64,000 nucleotides of DNA from NCBI RefSeq assembly GCF_021391395.1, contig NZ_CP090059.1, positions 682,001 through 746,000 on the forward strand, in the 5' to 3' direction. A program made the translations under genes and the position numbers. This document shows, in pieces, positions 24,579-32,315 of this stretch. The notes under the pieces were generated by a model. It was not told the origin of the DNA. It was given only the letters and a program-made list of their open reading frames with translations, and ran no database searches. This stretch comes from Sphingomonas cannabina. Lineage in GTDB: Bacteria > Pseudomonadota > Alphaproteobacteria > Sphingomonadales > Sphingomonadaceae. How positions within the stretch are numbered: position 1 is the stretch's first letter; every line of letters begins with the position of its first letter.

Positions 24579-25157
24579 CTAGCCTTTACGTCGGGCATAT
24601 GCACGGCGTGCTTTGGAGCGATTGCCGCAATCGCTCATCGAACACCATCGCCGCGGCTTGCTCCGGCTTTCATCGATGAACAGCCACCCGCAGTCCGGAC
24701 CCGCGCACAGGCGCAGCTTCGCGGCGCGCTCGCTCGCGAGGAGGGCAACGAAGTCACGGGCGACCAGCCCGAGGAGCGACAGCGGCACGATCGCTTGATC
24801 GAAATGCCACCTTAGCGATTTCCCCGACCAGATCGGGGTCGGCAAGCTTCCGGACGCGCGCTGGACAACGGCATTCAGATCCGCCTCGTCGGGATCCTCG
24901 CTCCGAGCCACCGCAAGGCCGATCCGGAAGATTGCTTCGCGCAATGCGTGCACCCGCTCCAGCTCGATCTCCATGTGCGAGAAAGCAGCCGCCTGGTCGC
25001 TTTCGATCAGCCCTTGCTCAACGGCCCAAGCGACAACGTCCTGCCAGGTTTGCAGCCGCTCCGCGGGCTCGGGGGAGAGGTGCCAGCCGGCGGTGTTCGC
25101 GAACTCCAGCGACAGGCTGCCGCCGATCCCGGCCGAAATTCGTATCTGCTCCGTCAT
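24579..25157 (-). CDS. CGNR zinc-finger regulator (ABATE domain)
   Basis: A 192-residue protein. The N-terminal 130 residues match the ABATE (stress-induced activator) domain: LSLEFANTAGWHLSPEPAERLQTWQDVVAWAVEQG and RVHALREAIFRIGLAVA. The C-terminus is a CGNR zinc finger: LCAGPDCGWLFIDESRSKPRRWCSMSDCGNRSKARRAYARR, with four cysteines and the diagnostic CGNR. These are putative transcription factors. It is divergent from the membrane protein at 25265, with palindromic TAACC sites in the 107 bp between, so it may control that gene and itself. Confidence 0.9.
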   Translation of the reverse strand: MTEQIRISAGIGGSLSLEFANTAGWHLSPEPAERLQTWQDVVAWAVEQGLIESDQAAAFSHMEIELERVHALREAIFRIGLAVARSEDPDEADLNAVVQRASGSLPTPIWSGKSLRWHFDQAIVPLSLLGLVARDFVALLASERAAKLRLCAGPDCGWLFIDESRSKPRRWCSMSDCGNRSKARRAYARRKG

Positions 25158-25194
25158 CGCCTTCTTTTTGCTTGTCGCGCGGACATAGCTAATC

Positions 25195-25212
25195 TAACCA
25201 TATAACCGGTTA
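25195..25212. promoter_or_regulatory. TAACC palindrome between CGNR regulator and membrane protein
   Basis: TAACCGGTTA is a perfect 10-bp palindrome at 25203-25212, with an extra TAACC half-site at 25195-25199. It sits between the two divergent genes. A possible -10 (TATAAC, 25201-25206) overlaps it, but no good -35 is seen. It is a candidate operator for the CGNR protein. Confidence 0.4.
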
Positions 25213-25264
25213 AACGGAATGCAGGTCCGCTGCCTGCGGCCGGCAATCGTCGAGGGAGGTCTCT

Positions 25265-26566
25265 TTGTCGAAGGGGCTGATGCTTTCATTCTACCTCGTG
25301 GCGTTGATGGCCATATCGGGGGTGGTGGCGACCTTGGCAATTGGCGGCCGGCCTGATCCGACGGGTCCAGCAGCCGCGCTTGACGGCACATGGCGCTTCC
25401 ATCCCGGAGACAATCCGAGCTGGGCCGATCCGCAGCTCGATGACCTGACCTGGGATCGCATCGATCTGCTGTCGCTCCCAAGCAACCGCGATGGCGACGT
25501 CGGGTTGCCCGGCTTGCTGTCAGGCTGGAATGCGCACGGACACCCGAAACTGGAAGGATATGGTTGGTATCGCCGCCATGTAACCCTCCCGGCAGGCAGC
25601 GATTTCGCGGTCCTCGGCCCAACCATGGTGGACGATGGCTATGAGATGTTCTGGAACGGCCGTCCGCTCGGCGGCATCGGCCGTCTCGGCGCCCATCCGC
25701 ATGTCATCGGCGCGCGTCCCTATCTGGCGCGGCTTCCCCGGCAAACCGGTGAACGTTCGGGAGTGCTGGCAATCCGGACGTTCATGCAGCCAGGCTTCGA
25801 TCGTGATAATGTCAGCGGTGGTCTGAGAAGCGTGCCCACGCTTGCCGAGGCGAGCTTCGGCGAGAGTCTGCATCGCGCGCAGTGGATGCGGACGATCGCC
25901 GGCTACATCGTCGAAGTCGCGCTGCCGTTCATGATGATATTGCTGGCATGCATGGCGCTGGTCGCGGCCCGTTCGATCGCCAGGCCAAGTTTCGCGCGCT
26001 GGTTGGCTTTCGCGCTCGTCGCGACCGGCTTCCTTCGAATGGGTAATGCCATCGGATCCTGGACCGACCTGCTCAGCGCTCCCATGCTGGCCGTGCAGAA
26101 TCCTGTAATCCTTTCGCCGCTCGCGATGCTCGGTTGGACCGCGGCCTGGAACGAGTGGGCGGACGGGCGCGATCGGCCGGTCGTCCTGCTGATCGCCCTG
26201 GCCGCCTGGGGAGCGAGAGTGGTCGGCGCCATCATGGAAATAACTGCTGTGACCACGCTCGCGCGCTATGTTTATATCGGGCTCTTTGTCGTGATCGCGC
26301 TCCGTATCGCCAAACGCGGCCCACAAAGGGGTTTGGCCCTGGCCACGATGGGCGTCGTTGCGACCGCCTTGTTCATCAACGAAATCAAAAAGCTGGGCAT
26401 CCCGGACATCTGGTTCCCGTTCAATATCGGCGTGACCCTGACGCAATATGCGCTCGCGGTCGCGACGCTGCTTCTGCCCTTTCTGCTCAGCGGCGGCGAC
26501 AAACGCGGTGCAACTGCACAGGCTGACTCGCCGGATCGCGCGCTTGCGGGCCCAACGGGTAGCTGA
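25265..26566 (+). CDS. 7-TM membrane protein with jelly-roll-like ectodomain
   Basis: A 433-residue protein from TTG 25265, chosen because GAGGGAGG lies 5-6 bases upstream; ATG 25280 is possible. Residues 5-27 form a membrane segment. Residues about 35-205 are periplasmic and resemble a GH2-type sugar-binding beta-sandwich (LDGTWRFHPGD, EGYGWYRRHVTLPAG, VDDGYEMFWNGRPLGGIG). From about 215 onward there are roughly seven membrane helices (IVEVALPFMMILLACMALVAA to YALAVATLLLPFLL). This layout resembles 7TMR-DISM receptors, but there is no kinase, GGDEF or other output domain after the last helix. Function unknown. Confidence 0.75.
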   Translation: MSKGLMLSFYLVALMAISGVVATLAIGGRPDPTGPAAALDGTWRFHPGDNPSWADPQLDDLTWDRIDLLSLPSNRDGDVGLPGLLSGWNAHGHPKLEGYGWYRRHVTLPAGSDFAVLGPTMVDDGYEMFWNGRPLGGIGRLGAHPHVIGARPYLARLPRQTGERSGVLAIRTFMQPGFDRDNVSGGLRSVPTLAEASFGESLHRAQWMRTIAGYIVEVALPFMMILLACMALVAARSIARPSFARWLAFALVATGFLRMGNAIGSWTDLLSAPMLAVQNPVILSPLAMLGWTAAWNEWADGRDRPVVLLIALAAWGARVVGAIMEITAVTTLARYVYIGLFVVIALRIAKRGPQRGLALATMGVVATALFINEIKKLGIPDIWFPFNIGVTLTQYALAVATLLLPFLLSGGDKRGATAQADSPDRALAGPTGS

Positions 26567-26797
26567 CGGAGTCGGCTTCCCGCATCTGGCCACCCGAAAC
26601 CTCCCAATCGGCAACCGGCCCATATGCCGATATCGAATGCTTCCATATCCAATGACCGAAACTGGGGCGGCTGCCGTCGCCCGCCTCGTGGCCCCGCGCT
26701 TCGGAATAGCCTCGGAGGCTGACGGCCCGATCGGCCCGTCAGCCGCCCGGCAACATGTGCCGCCGGTCGATGCACACTCGGCCGGTGCGGGGCGCGG

Positions 26798-27835
26798 TCA
26801 GTTCGCCGGCTGCGCGATGGGGAAGCGCCAACGGCCTTCGAGCACCTCCGCACGCGGGCGGAACAGGCGCACCGTATAGTTCCAGCCGTCCGTGACCGGC
26901 AGGCAGTTGGGCGTCGTGCCATCGCATCCGCCGAACTGGATGGTGACCGAGCCGTCCGCCGCCTTCTTCGCAGTGAGGCTGTTCACCGAATAGGCGTTGC
27001 CGGGATTGGAATCGAAATAGCCGTCGCGATTGTAGACGGTGACCGACCAGAAGCCGTCGACCGGCACCTCGCCGACCGTCAGCCTGTAGACGGTGCCGCC
27101 GTCGTTCCGTGCCGGCGTGACCGGATAGTAGAGCGCGTCCCGGTCGCGGTTTCCGCCCCAGAGCAGCGCGCTCGCGATCAGGTGCTTCACCGGATCGACG
27201 TCGCGGGCATGCGCGCCATAGGCGCCGCGCGTGTCGGTGAGCGTGGTGCCGAGGACGAGCAGCGCCGACCTGACCTTCTGCAGGCTGTCCTCGTCCCAGT
27301 CGGGAACCGCGAACGTGCCGGGGCTGCGCTGGCTGACCTTGATCGCGTCCTGCAGGGCATGGACCTGCCGGACCTCCTCCGGATCGGAGAAATCGACGAG
27401 GAAGCGGACCACCACCGTGGCATAGCGGGTGCCCGCCGTCTCCCTGGTCAGGGTGTAGGTGCCGGGCTCGTCATGGGCGATCGGCGTGAGCTGGTCCTGG
27501 TTGACGACCTGCATTCCCATGAAGCGCCTGGCGCCGTGCGGCAGCGTGATCGTCACCGGCCCGGCGTCGAGGTCGAACACGCCGAACGAATAGAGCGTGT
27601 CGCGGTTGGGGCGGATAATCCCCCGCTGCCCCGGCGCGGCGAGGGCGCGCCCGTGCTGGAGCTTGCCGAAGGCGCCGGCCTTCACCGTATGCGCGAAATA
27701 GACGTCGCTCTGCGCGCGGCTGTAGTTCTCGACGGTGACCGGCTCGCGCGCCGGTCCGGCCTGCTGGGCCGAGGCGGCCGGCCCCGCGACGGCCGCGGAC
27801 GCCGCGGCGAGGATGACGGTACTGGTCTTTCGCAT
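26798..27835 (-). CDS. DUF1254/DUF1214 periplasmic protein
   Basis: A 345-residue exported protein: signal peptide MRKTSTVILAAASAAVAGPAASAQ, a DUF1254-like N-terminal part (ENYSRAQSDVYFAHTVKAGAFGKLQH, RDTLYSFGVFDLDAGPVTITLP) and a DUF1214-like C-terminal part (GGTVYRLTVGEVPVDGFWSVTVYNRDGYF, ending LFRPRAEVLEGRWRFPIAQP). Function of the family is not established. The start at 27835 follows a GGAGAGC ribosome site. It is divergent from the LysR gene at 28022, the usual layout for a LysR-controlled target. The 231 bases between it and the 25265 gene hold nothing that I can name. Confidence 0.88.
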   Translation of the reverse strand: MRKTSTVILAAASAAVAGPAASAQQAGPAREPVTVENYSRAQSDVYFAHTVKAGAFGKLQHGRALAAPGQRGIIRPNRDTLYSFGVFDLDAGPVTITLPHGARRFMGMQVVNQDQLTPIAHDEPGTYTLTRETAGTRYATVVVRFLVDFSDPEEVRQVHALQDAIKVSQRSPGTFAVPDWDEDSLQKVRSALLVLGTTLTDTRGAYGAHARDVDPVKHLIASALLWGGNRDRDALYYPVTPARNDGGTVYRLTVGEVPVDGFWSVTVYNRDGYFDSNPGNAYSVNSLTAKKAADGSVTIQFGGCDGTTPNCLPVTDGWNYTVRLFRPRAEVLEGRWRFPIAQPAN

Positions 27836-28021
27836 GATGCTCTCCGTTTGGACGGGCATGGGTCCATGCCTGCCTGCCAGACTGCCGATGCAGCTGGGCG
27901 CCGCGCCGTCCGGCGGGCGGCGGTCACGAACGATTTCCTTCGCCTCCGCATCTATCTCGTCAGATATGGAAGTGAAGACGCATGGATGGCAGCCTTCCTC
28001 TCGAATATGGTAGGAACGGCC

Positions 28022-28921
28022 ATGGACCTGAACGCCGCCCGGATGTTCGTCGCCGTCGTGCAGGCGGGAAGCCTTTCGGCCGCGGCCGCCCGCCTCGACA
28101 TCCCCTTGCCGACGCTGAGCCGCCGCATCCGCGCGCTCGAGCGCCAGCTGGACGTGCAGCTGCTGGAGCGCTCCGCGCGCGGTACCAGGCTGACCGACGC
28201 CGGGAACCGCCTCTACGAACATGCGGGCCGCGGCGTCGAAGCGCTGCTCGAGGCCGAGCAGGCGGTGGTGAGCGACCAGGCTCAGCTGAAGGGACGTCTG
28301 CGGCTCTCGCTCCCCCAGTCGTTCGAGCCGTGGTGGGACCTGCTCGCCGCCTTCCAGCACCGCTATCCCGACATCCAGGTGCATGTTCATTCGACCGAGC
28401 GGCGCGTGGACCTGACCGAGGACGGCATCGACGTCGCTCTGCGCGTCGGCGCGATCGTCCATGAGACGATGGTCGCCCGGCACATGCTGTCCTACCGGCA
28501 TGTGCTCGTCGCCAGCCCGGAGCTGGTCGGGCGCCTGGGCATGCCCGCGGAACCCGACGCGCTCCACCGCCTTCCCTGCGCGGCCTGGGCGTCGCGCGTC
28601 GACGTTCCGCCCCGCTGGGAGCTCGGCGGGCACCGGATCGAGCCACGCTCCATCCTCTCGACCAACGACTATCATCATCTGCGCCGCCGCGCGCTCGACG
28701 GCGACGTGGTCACCGAGCTCCCGCCGTTCCTCGCCGGGCCGGCGATCCGCGAGCAGCGCCTGGTGCCGCTCCTTCCCGGGCACCCGCTGCCCGAACAGGC
28801 GATCCACCTGCTCTATCCGGCCCATCGCCACCCCTCGACGATCGTCCGGACCTATCTCGACTTCTGCCGCGGCTATCTCCCGCGGATCGTTGCAGCCTGT
28901 GCGGTCGCCGGCCCCGGATGA
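28022..28921 (+). CDS. LysR family transcriptional regulator
   Basis: A 299-residue LysR protein: winged helix-turn-helix in the first 60 residues (MDLNAARMFVAVVQAGSLSA, LDIPLPTLSRRIRALERQL, LLERSARGTRLTDAG) and a periplasmic-binding-like effector domain (GRLRLSLPQSFEPWW, DGIDVALRVGAI). It resembles the subgroup that controls small exported or redox enzymes. ATG 28022 is favoured by AGGAA six bases upstream; ATG 28007 is in frame. It is transcribed away from the DUF1254 gene and probably regulates it through the 186-bp gap. Confidence 0.9.
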   Translation: MDLNAARMFVAVVQAGSLSAAAARLDIPLPTLSRRIRALERQLDVQLLERSARGTRLTDAGNRLYEHAGRGVEALLEAEQAVVSDQAQLKGRLRLSLPQSFEPWWDLLAAFQHRYPDIQVHVHSTERRVDLTEDGIDVALRVGAIVHETMVARHMLSYRHVLVASPELVGRLGMPAEPDALHRLPCAAWASRVDVPPRWELGGHRIEPRSILSTNDYHHLRRRALDGDVVTELPPFLAGPAIREQRLVPLLPGHPLPEQAIHLLYPAHRHPSTIVRTYLDFCRGYLPRIVAACAVAGPG

Positions 28922-28967
28922 CTGCGCCGCGTCGCCGCGTCCCGTTCCCGGCATCGTGGGCGGAGCG

Positions 28968-29393
28968 TCACGCCCCTTCGAGCAGCAGCGCGAGGATGTC
29001 CGGCGCGGCGCGTATCCTGCGCCGGTGATATTGCGCCAGCGCCCGGTTGAGGCCCGTGCGGTCGCCGGCGCCGAGCAGCGCCGCGATCGCCGCATGCTCT
29101 TCGGGAATGCCCTCCAGCGCCCGCGCCTCGACCTGCCGATAGGATGCCAGCCGGTCGTTGAGCCGCGCCACCGCCCGCCCATGCTCGCCGCTGCCGGTCG
29201 CCCGCGCGATCGCCAGGAACAGGCTGGGCGCGTCCGGCTCTCCCGGCCGGGGCGGAGGGGAACCGATGCGCTTGAACGCCGCCCGGCCGACGGCGAGGCC
29301 GAGGATGCTGCCCGTTCCAGGCATAGAGGTCGCGCAGCGCCGCCTCGCTCGGCAGCGGCACGCGGAACCCGTCATGCGCGGGTGCCTCGAGGT
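28968..29393 (-). pseudogene. C-terminal remnant of a GntR/FCD-type regulator, frameshifted
   Basis: The remnant reads EAPAHDGFRVPLPSEAALRDLYAWNG in one frame and then, from ILGLAVGRAAFKRIG to the stop at 28968, in another. The change is at GGG (29311-29313, minus strand), where one extra G explains the shift. The helical tail (LNDRLASYRQVEARALEGIPEEHAAIAALLGAGDRTG) looks like the ligand-binding domain of FCD-type GntR regulators. The DNA-binding domain is missing, cut off where the recombinase remnant begins. Family assignment is tentative. Confidence 0.6.
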
Positions 29394-30065
29394 CTCGTCA
29401 GCCGGCCCCGGCGCCAGGACGACACGGTCCGTCTGAATGCTTTTCTGCTCGCCGCGCTCGAGTTCGCCCTTGATTGCTCCGGACTGGTCCACGAGCACGC
29501 GCCGCAATCTAAACCCTGCCGGACCACCCTGCCGGAAACCGAGTTCGATCAGCCGGCATTGGCCGGCAAAGACCTTGGTGGATAACTCCCGGCTGTATTC
29601 GCCGGCCATGGCGCGCTTGACGCCCTTGACGATCGTCGAGATCGGGCTGCCGTCATTCTCGAATTGCTCGGCGCAATAGTGGACGGCAATTCCCGCCCGG
29701 CGACATATATACTCATAATAGGCGCTCTCATCGGCATCCTGAAACCGGCCCCATCGACTGACGTCGTAGACGAGGATAGCCTGGAAGTCTGCCGCCCCGG
29801 CGCTTACGTCCTCGATGAGGCGCTTGAGCGCGTCGCGACCGTCGATGCGAAGGCCGCTCTTGCCTTCGTCCGCATAGGTTCGAACGATCGAGAAGCCGCG
29901 GCTGGCGGCATAGTGTCGAATGGCCTCCGCCTGATTCTCCGTGGAGTATCGCTGATGGTCGGTGGACATCCGGACATACTCGGCGGCCCGTATCTCCGTC
30001 GGTTCATCTGAACGCTGGGTCTGCGGATCTAGCCAACTCTCCAAGCACCGGACCTCACTGTTCAT
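29394..30065 (-). pseudogene. Serine recombinase (resolvase), truncated at its C-terminus
   Basis: About 224 residues are recognisable: EIRAAEYVRMSTDHQRYSTENQAEAI with the catalytic serine region, TYADEGKSGLRIDGRDALKRL, ILVYDVSRWGRFQDADESAYYE and ISTIVKGVKRAMAGEYSRELS. The large serine recombinase should go on for another 250-350 residues after VVLAPGPADE, but here the frame runs into unrelated GntR-type sequence, giving a 365-residue hybrid frame. The catalytic domain is intact, but the DNA-binding part is lost, so recombination activity is unlikely. It marks an older mobile element within the island. Confidence 0.8.
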
Positions 30066-30154
30066 CGTGCGGCCGCGCCTGACGATTCCTAGAGATGGTG
30101 TGAGCGCAGGACTCGTCCCGCACGCTTGACGACATAGCGGGAAAGGAATGGAAG

Positions 30155-30493
30155 ATGTTTCCGAAAACGGGCAGCAGATTACATTCCGGGAGCGGCGAGA
30201 CCGATCTGGCGATCATGATATCGCAGGCACTCTTTGCAGAGCTGGGGGCCAGTCACCGAGCTACGAAGACCGCGATGGGGTGGACGGGGGCCAGCGAGCG
30301 CACGGTCAAACACTGGCTGGCGGCAGCCCACGTGCCGAAAGGCAATCATCTTGTGTCGCTGGCCCGGCACTCCGACCAGGTGCTCTGGGCCATTCTCATG
30401 GCAGCTGGCCGCGGGGATTTGCGCATCGCACTGGATCTGGGCACGATACGGGTCAAGTTGCTTGAACTGGCCACGCTTCTGGAAGGGGAATGA
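30155..30493 (+). CDS. Small mobile-element-associated DNA-binding-like protein
   Basis: A 112-residue protein starting MFPKTGSRLHSGSGETDLAI, with a helix-turn-helix-like middle (MGWTGASERTVKHWLAAAHVP) and a leucine-rich C-terminal helix (IRVKLLELATLLEGE). The middle reads like a DNA-binding helix pair of the kind seen in phage and island accessory proteins; I know similar proteins only as hypotheticals beside serine recombinases. AAGGA precedes ATG 30155. It is divergent from the recombinase remnant, 89 bp away, and may once have regulated it. Confidence 0.7.
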   Translation: MFPKTGSRLHSGSGETDLAIMISQALFAELGASHRATKTAMGWTGASERTVKHWLAAAHVPKGNHLVSLARHSDQVLWAILMAAGRGDLRIALDLGTIRVKLLELATLLEGE

Positions 30494-30595
30494 GCCGATT
30501 GCGCATACCGGCGCAGTCCTTTGTCGCTTCAGCTTGGCACTGGCTCGTGTTACAAAACCTCTGAGAGATTTTAATTCAATCTGAGGATTCGTCAC

Positions 30596-31216
30596 ATGGC
30601 GCCCGTGCCAGAGACCCAGCGCGACCGGCTGCGTGACCTGCTCGTCCAGCACCCCGTCGCGCGTGCGCAGGAGCTGCGCAATGCCGGCATCGCCGCTGCG
30701 ACGATCGCGCGCGCCGTGAAGGACGGCGAGGTCGAGCGCGTCGGCCGTGGCCTCTACCAGCGTCCGGACGCAGCGATCGATGCGGCGCACGCGCTTGCCG
30801 AAACCGCGAAGCGAATCCCCAAGGGAGTGATCGCAATGGTCTCGGCGCTCGCTTTCCACGGGCTCACCGACCAGATGCCGCGCAAGGTCTGGGTGGCGAT
30901 CGGGCCGGGCGACTGGTCGCCCGTCTCTTCCTATCCACCGACCCGGATTGTCCGTTTCAGCGAGAAATACCTCCGCGAGGGAGTCGAGCACCACATGATC
31001 TCGGGCGTCAGCGTTCCGATCTACTCGATCCCCAAGACGCTCGCCGACCTGTTCCGCAATTCCAAGCTGGTCGATCGCTCGGTGGCGGTCGAAGGGCTGC
31101 GTGCGGCGCTCGACCAGCGCAAGGCCACGCCGGCCGCGATCGCACAGGCGGCAAAGGCCGGCGGCGCCTGGCGCATCATGCGGCCCTATCTCGAGGCGCT
31201 CACTTTCAATGGCTAG
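30596..31216 (+). CDS. AbiEi-type antitoxin (type IV toxin-antitoxin)
   Basis: A 206-residue protein with an N-terminal winged helix (RLRDLLVQHPVARAQELRNAGIAAATIARAVKDGEVERVGRGLYQRPD) followed by the AbiEi C-terminal domain (VIAMVSALAFHGLTDQMPRKVWVAI, ISGVSVPIYSIPKTLADLFRN). In AbiE systems this protein represses the operon and counteracts the AbiEii nucleotidyltransferase without direct binding. Its last 8 bases overlap the toxin gene (ATGGCTAG). The 100 bp upstream are relatively AT-rich and could hold the autoregulated promoter. The pair protects against phage or stabilises the island. Confidence 0.92.
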   Translation: MAPVPETQRDRLRDLLVQHPVARAQELRNAGIAAATIARAVKDGEVERVGRGLYQRPDAAIDAAHALAETAKRIPKGVIAMVSALAFHGLTDQMPRKVWVAIGPGDWSPVSSYPPTRIVRFSEKYLREGVEHHMISGVSVPIYSIPKTLADLFRNSKLVDRSVAVEGLRAALDQRKATPAAIAQAAKAGGAWRIMRPYLEALTFNG

Positions 31217-32072
31217 TGAACGGGCCAACCGGGCGGCATCGGTCAAGGATCGTCTGCTCAACCTCGCCAGGCGCGACGGCCGCGTCTTCGACGTCGTGCT
31301 CGTCCGCTACGCATTGGAGCGCCTGCTCTACCGGCTCTCGCTCTCGAAGCACCGCGACCGCTTCGTGCTGAAGGGCGGCATGCTGGTCACGATCTGGCTG
31401 CCCGGGGGCAACCGCGAAACCCGCGACGCCGATTTCCTCGGCTACGGCGATGCCAGTGAAGCGACGATCCGCGCGACCTTCGCCGAGATCATGGCGATCG
31501 CAAGCGATGACGGCCTGCGCTTCGACATCGACAACATGACCGTCGCAACCATTCGCGACGACATCGAATATGGCGGCATCCGCCTGCGCGTGTCGGCCTA
31601 TCTTGAGCGCACCCGGATTCCGATGGTGGTCGACATCGGCTTTGGCGACGCGCTTCCGACGCCGCCCGGTGAACTGGACTATCCGACCCTGCTCGACATG
31701 GAGGTGCCGCGGATTCGTTCCTATCCGCCGGTCACCGTCATTGCCGAGAAATTCCAGGCAATGGTCCAGCTCGGCATCGGCAATGGCCGGATGAAGGACT
31801 ACTACGATCTCTGGGCGCTGCCGCAGGCCATGCCCATCGCGGCGGACGAACTGGATGCAGCGATCCGGGCGACATTCGAGCGGCGCGGGACCGACATACC
31901 GCGCGAGCGGCCGCCCGGCCTGTCCCCCGAGCTGGCCGACGACGAGACCAAGCAGCGCCAGTGGCGCGCCTATGCCGCCTCGATCGAGCTCGAAGGCGTG
32001 TCGTTGGCTGAGGTCGTCGAGGCCATCTGGGCTTTGGTCGGCCCCTCCTGCCAGCGACTGGCGGGAAGCTGA
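31209..32072 (+). CDS. AbiEii-type nucleotidyltransferase toxin
   Basis: A 287-residue protein with the AbiEii/AbiGii fold: FVLKGGMLVTIWLPGGNRETRDADFLGYG carries the nucleotidyltransferase GG...DxD motif (TRDADF), and the later PPVTVIAEKFQAMVQLGIGNGRMKDYYDLWAL is the second conserved block with the catalytic lysine and the KDYYDL motif. It should modify RNA (tRNA nucleotidylation is known for some relatives) and stop growth when not neutralised. The sequence looks intact and active. It overlaps the antitoxin gene by 8 bp. Only about 160 bp separate it from attR. Confidence 0.92.
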   Translation: MASERANRAASVKDRLLNLARRDGRVFDVVLVRYALERLLYRLSLSKHRDRFVLKGGMLVTIWLPGGNRETRDADFLGYGDASEATIRATFAEIMAIASDDGLRFDIDNMTVATIRDDIEYGGIRLRVSAYLERTRIPMVVDIGFGDALPTPPGELDYPTLLDMEVPRIRSYPPVTVIAEKFQAMVQLGIGNGRMKDYYDLWALPQAMPIAADELDAAIRATFERRGTDIPRERPPGLSPELADDETKQRQWRAYAASIELEGVSLAEVVEAIWALVGPSCQRLAGS

Positions 32073-32229
32073 GGTCTTGCAAACGTATCGTGGGTTCGAT
32101 TACCATGATGGGAGTCGAGCTGAGCCTGCAAGGCGTTGGTTTCAGGCGAAAAAGTCCTCATGGTACTTGTGGTATCCGGCGGACGAGGACGAATTCGGGT
32201 CTTTGCAAAAACAATCGCTTAGCGCCTGA

Positions 32230-32254
32230 GTTCGAATCCCTCCCGCTCCGCCAC
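32230..32254 (+). other. attR: duplicated tRNA-Ser 3' end
   Basis: The 25 bases match 13298-13322 exactly, after which the two flanks diverge (A at 32255 versus C at 13323). Upstream of the repeat there is no tRNA body, so this is the leftover end made by integration. TGGTAC and GTGGTAT motifs at 32161-32175 may be integrase arm sites. Confidence 0.9.
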
Positions 32255-32315
32255 AGCTTTCCGATAACATATGGGTCAATCGGCGCCCGCGCCGCCTAGG
32301 GAGCGAATTGGAGAG

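Larger units (their letters stand above)
13298..32254. mobile_element. Integrative genomic island of about 18.9 kb at tRNA-Ser
   Basis: The island is bounded by a 25-bp direct repeat of the tRNA-Ser 3' end (13298-13322 and 32230-32254). It begins with a P4-type tyrosine integrase pointing away from the tRNA, and ends with an AbiEi/AbiEii toxin-antitoxin pair. Cargo: a complete tripartite RND efflux system with two regulators, an FAD oxidoreductase, a CGNR regulator with a membrane protein, a DUF1254 protein with a LysR regulator, recombinase debris and several unknown genes. No conjugation genes are present, so it would depend on a helper. The integrase is frameshifted, so the island is probably fixed now unless that lesion is a sequencing error. 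Confidence 0.88.

Noticed and set aside
32091..32110. GGGTTCGATTACC near attR as a tRNA fragment
   Set aside because: It resembles a T-arm loop, but the flanking stem bases do not pair and no acceptor stem is present.
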